Assembly (NCBI RefSeq): GCF_018219155.1
Contig: NZ_CP056123.1
Span: 682,001 to 746,000, forward strand
DNA: 64,000 nucleotides
Source of the DNA: Moritella sp. 24
GTDB taxonomy: Bacteria > Pseudomonadota > Gammaproteobacteria > Enterobacterales > Moritellaceae
Direction: 5' to 3'
Shown: one piece after another, positions 62,477 to 64,000 of the stretch
Position numbering within the stretch: position 1 is the stretch's first letter
Layout of the letters: the number at the start of each line of letters is the position of its first letter
The notes under the pieces: model-generated
Database searches by the model: none
What the model saw: the letters and a program-made list of their open reading frames with translations, nothing else
Told to the model about the DNA's origin: nothing
Program-made: the position numbers and the translations under genes

Positions 62477-63007
62477 TTATTTGTTGATCATGTCTTTTGC
62501 TATTTGTTGTAGCAGGTAAGTTTCTCGTTCAATTGATAAACCTGCATTAGGGTGACCAGCCATCACTTCAAGGTTATGTGCAATAGCGTCATGAATATTA
62601 ATCCATAACGCACTCACGCCATTTTTAATTTCATTTTCTTCTAGTCTTGGCGTGCCTAATTGTTTGTTTGCATCACAGGTAAAGCAGTAAGACAGCATTT
62701 GAATACTATCGAAGCCATCTTTATACCAAGGTCTGATTTCTTCATAGCTCCCGTAAGGCACTACGTTGTGAATATTTTCGGCACCGGTTTCTTCTTCGAC
62801 TTCGCGGATTAGTCCTGTAATGATGTCTTCGTCATCATGTAAGCCACCACCGGGTAAACTGTAGTCATGATAGCGAGCGGTGAAAATAAGTAAGATCTCT
62901 TCATCATGGGTAATAATGCCGCGTGTTGCGATCCGCTGACCCGTATTTTTAGGTGCAGTAACATCTGGGTGAATAGTAGAACGGAGGACTGGCATTTGGT
63001 TGATCAT
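62477..63007 (-). CDS. Nudix hydrolase
   Basis: Nudix enzymes cleave nucleoside diphosphates linked to another group. The Nudix box GX5EX7REUXEEXGU is complete at residues 54-76 (starting GGLHDDEDIITGLIREVEEE). The 176-residue protein has no signal peptide. Substrate specificity cannot be told from the box. It stands alone, 119 bp upstream of the glutamate-synthase-like gene on the same strand. Confidence 0.9.
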   Translation of the reverse strand: MINQMPVLRSTIHPDVTAPKNTGQRIATRGIITHDEEILLIFTARYHDYSLPGGGLHDDEDIITGLIREVEEETGAENIHNVVPYGSYEEIRPWYKDGFDSIQMLSYCFTCDANKQLGTPRLEENEIKNGVSALWINIHDAIAHNLEVMAGHPNAGLSIERETYLLQQIAKDMINK

Positions 63008-63391
63008 TATAAATAGCTCTTGTGATTGTTTAACTAATATTTTGTTGGTGTATTAATTCGGTATATTGCGATCGTTTTTGATATTGCTGTATCGCAATTG
63101 GAACGATTAATTAAGGCATTATATTAGCATATCTGCTAAGGAGAGGCTGTAATGGTATTTTGAGTTGTTTTAGGGTATTGAATCATAATAAGTTTAATTT
63201 CAACCGTAGAGTAACAGCTCTACATTTTAACTAACAATAATTTAACGTAAATACGTTATTTTTAATTATTTTCACCTCTTTTGGGGTATTTATTTCGTTT
63301 GGGATTATTTAATTCTAAATGACATATTACAACCTGTCACAATAGATTAACATCCTCGGCATATTAAATAATAACTACAGGGATTAATGTA
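63008..63391. other. Intergenic region upstream of the FadL-type gene
   Basis: These 384 bp are AT-rich and separate two divergent genes. I find no gene, and no FadR site or other box strong enough to call. The right end contains AGGGAT, the ribosome-binding site of the porin gene. Confidence 0.5.
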
Positions 63392-64000
63392 ATGAAAGGC
63401 AATTTGAAAGTGACTTCGGCCCTTGGCTCAGCTATCGCGCTGGCATTGGCAACTGCATCTACATCTGTACTTGCAGCTGGTTTCCAAGTAGGTGAACATT
63501 CAGCTACAGGTTTAGGCCGTGCAAATGCGGGTGAAGGTGCCATCGCTGATACAGCATTAGTGTTAACTAAAAACCCAGCTGCAATGACGATGTTTGATAA
63601 AACAACTGTTTCAAGCCAACTTGCTTTCATTGCACCTGATGTTAATACTGAATATGAAGATTCAAATGGTGTAGCTCAAACTGAAGAAGATTATGCGCCG
63701 AATCAATTCGTACCAAGTTTTGCGGCAATTATGCCTTTGAATGACAAAGTGTCTATTGGCTTTGCTATGTTCTCTAATTACGGTACAGGTACTGAAGTAA
63801 GTGATGAATTTGCCTACGGTGATATTGGTGGTACAACAAGTATTATCACTGTTGATAGTAGCTTTAATATTGCGTATAAAATAAATGATTTATTGAGTAT
63901 AGGTGCGGGTTATGACCTTGTTGTTGGTCAAGCTGAAATGGAAAAAGGCTTTGATGTTGGACCTGTAGCTAATACATTTGATATGAGTGGTAATGCGATT
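63392..64000 (+). CDS. FadL/TodX-family outer-membrane transporter, N-terminal part
   Basis: FadL-type barrels let long-chain fatty acids or other hydrophobic compounds cross the outer membrane. Only the first 203 residues are inside the window. A signal peptide (about 1-28) is followed by AGFQVGEHSATGLGRANAGE, the N-terminal plug motif, then ADTALVLTKNPAAM. The start ATG at 63392 has AGGGAT upstream. The substrate is unknown; a true FadL cannot be distinguished from related porins here. Confidence 0.9.
   Translation, partial: MKGNLKVTSALGSAIALALATASTSVLAAGFQVGEHSATGLGRANAGEGAIADTALVLTKNPAAMTMFDKTTVSSQLAFIAPDVNTEYEDSNGVAQTEEDYAPNQFVPSFAAIMPLNDKVSIGFAMFSNYGTGTEVSDEFAYGDIGGTTSIITVDSSFNIAYKINDLLSIGAGYDLVVGQAEMEKGFDVGPVANTFDMSGNAI

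Overview
The window is an AT-rich chromosomal segment of a marine gammaproteobacterium. The complete Na+-pumping NADH dehydrogenase operon, the rlpA-mrdA-leuS block, the cysDN/cysC set and the 16S sequence point to the Alteromonadales/Vibrionales range. A Moritella-, Psychromonas- or Shewanella-like host is my best guess from memory, not from a search. Most of the segment is conserved core genome, and no insertion sequence, prophage or CRISPR array is visible.

Layout. 1-11261, minus strand: an envelope and essential-function cluster read from leuS down through lptE, holA, nadD, rsfS, rlmH, mrdA (PBP2), rodA, mltB and rlpA to a cut-off dacA. 11592-15578, plus strand: ybeL, a short LigB-type DNA ligase and thiI, with a small unknown gene on the opposite strand. 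15699-22657: panE, a VanZ-like gene, yajQ, an AmpG-type permease, an exported cyclophilin, yajG, rlmG and bolA. 23072-30160, plus strand: nqrABCDEF followed by apbE (flavin transferase) and nqrM (iron delivery), so the Na+-NQR pump and its two maturation factors are together.

30237-35823: a GAF-GGDEF-EAL phosphodiesterase candidate, ompW behind a perfect FNR box, an orphan 397-residue protein, and dinB behind a near-consensus LexA box. 35999-41571: a sulfate activation operon cysD-cysN-permease-cysC-cysQ. 41599-46964, minus strand: a conserved unknown, ytfJ, a secreted transglutaminase-like protein that has lost its catalytic residues, and metNIQ (D-methionine/L-methionine import) behind MetJ boxes. 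47229-53375: gmhB and a complete rRNA operon (16S, tRNA-Glu, 23S, 5S, tRNA-Asp). The order metNIQ-gmhB-rrn-tRNA-Asp is the same as around rrnH of E. coli.

53551-64000: a looser, more accessory-looking stretch. It holds an FAD oxidoreductase, a LysE exporter, an uncharacterised 396-residue protein, an NSS-type Na+ symporter, an SRPBCC protein, an NsrR-like regulator with no cysteines, a nucleoside-deoxyribosyltransferase-like protein, an FMN/Fe-S glutamate-synthase-like enzyme, a Nudix hydrolase and the start of a FadL-type porin.

No clear new multi-gene system was found. The best candidates for novelty are single genes: the cysteine-free NsrR relative (59701-60147) and its nucleotide-enzyme-like neighbour (60194-60694), the orphan glycine-rich protein (33417-34610), the catalytically dead transglutaminase-like protein (43308-44294) and the exported short DNA ligase (12720-13949). 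The run of three palindromes in front of dacA is the most striking non-coding structure.
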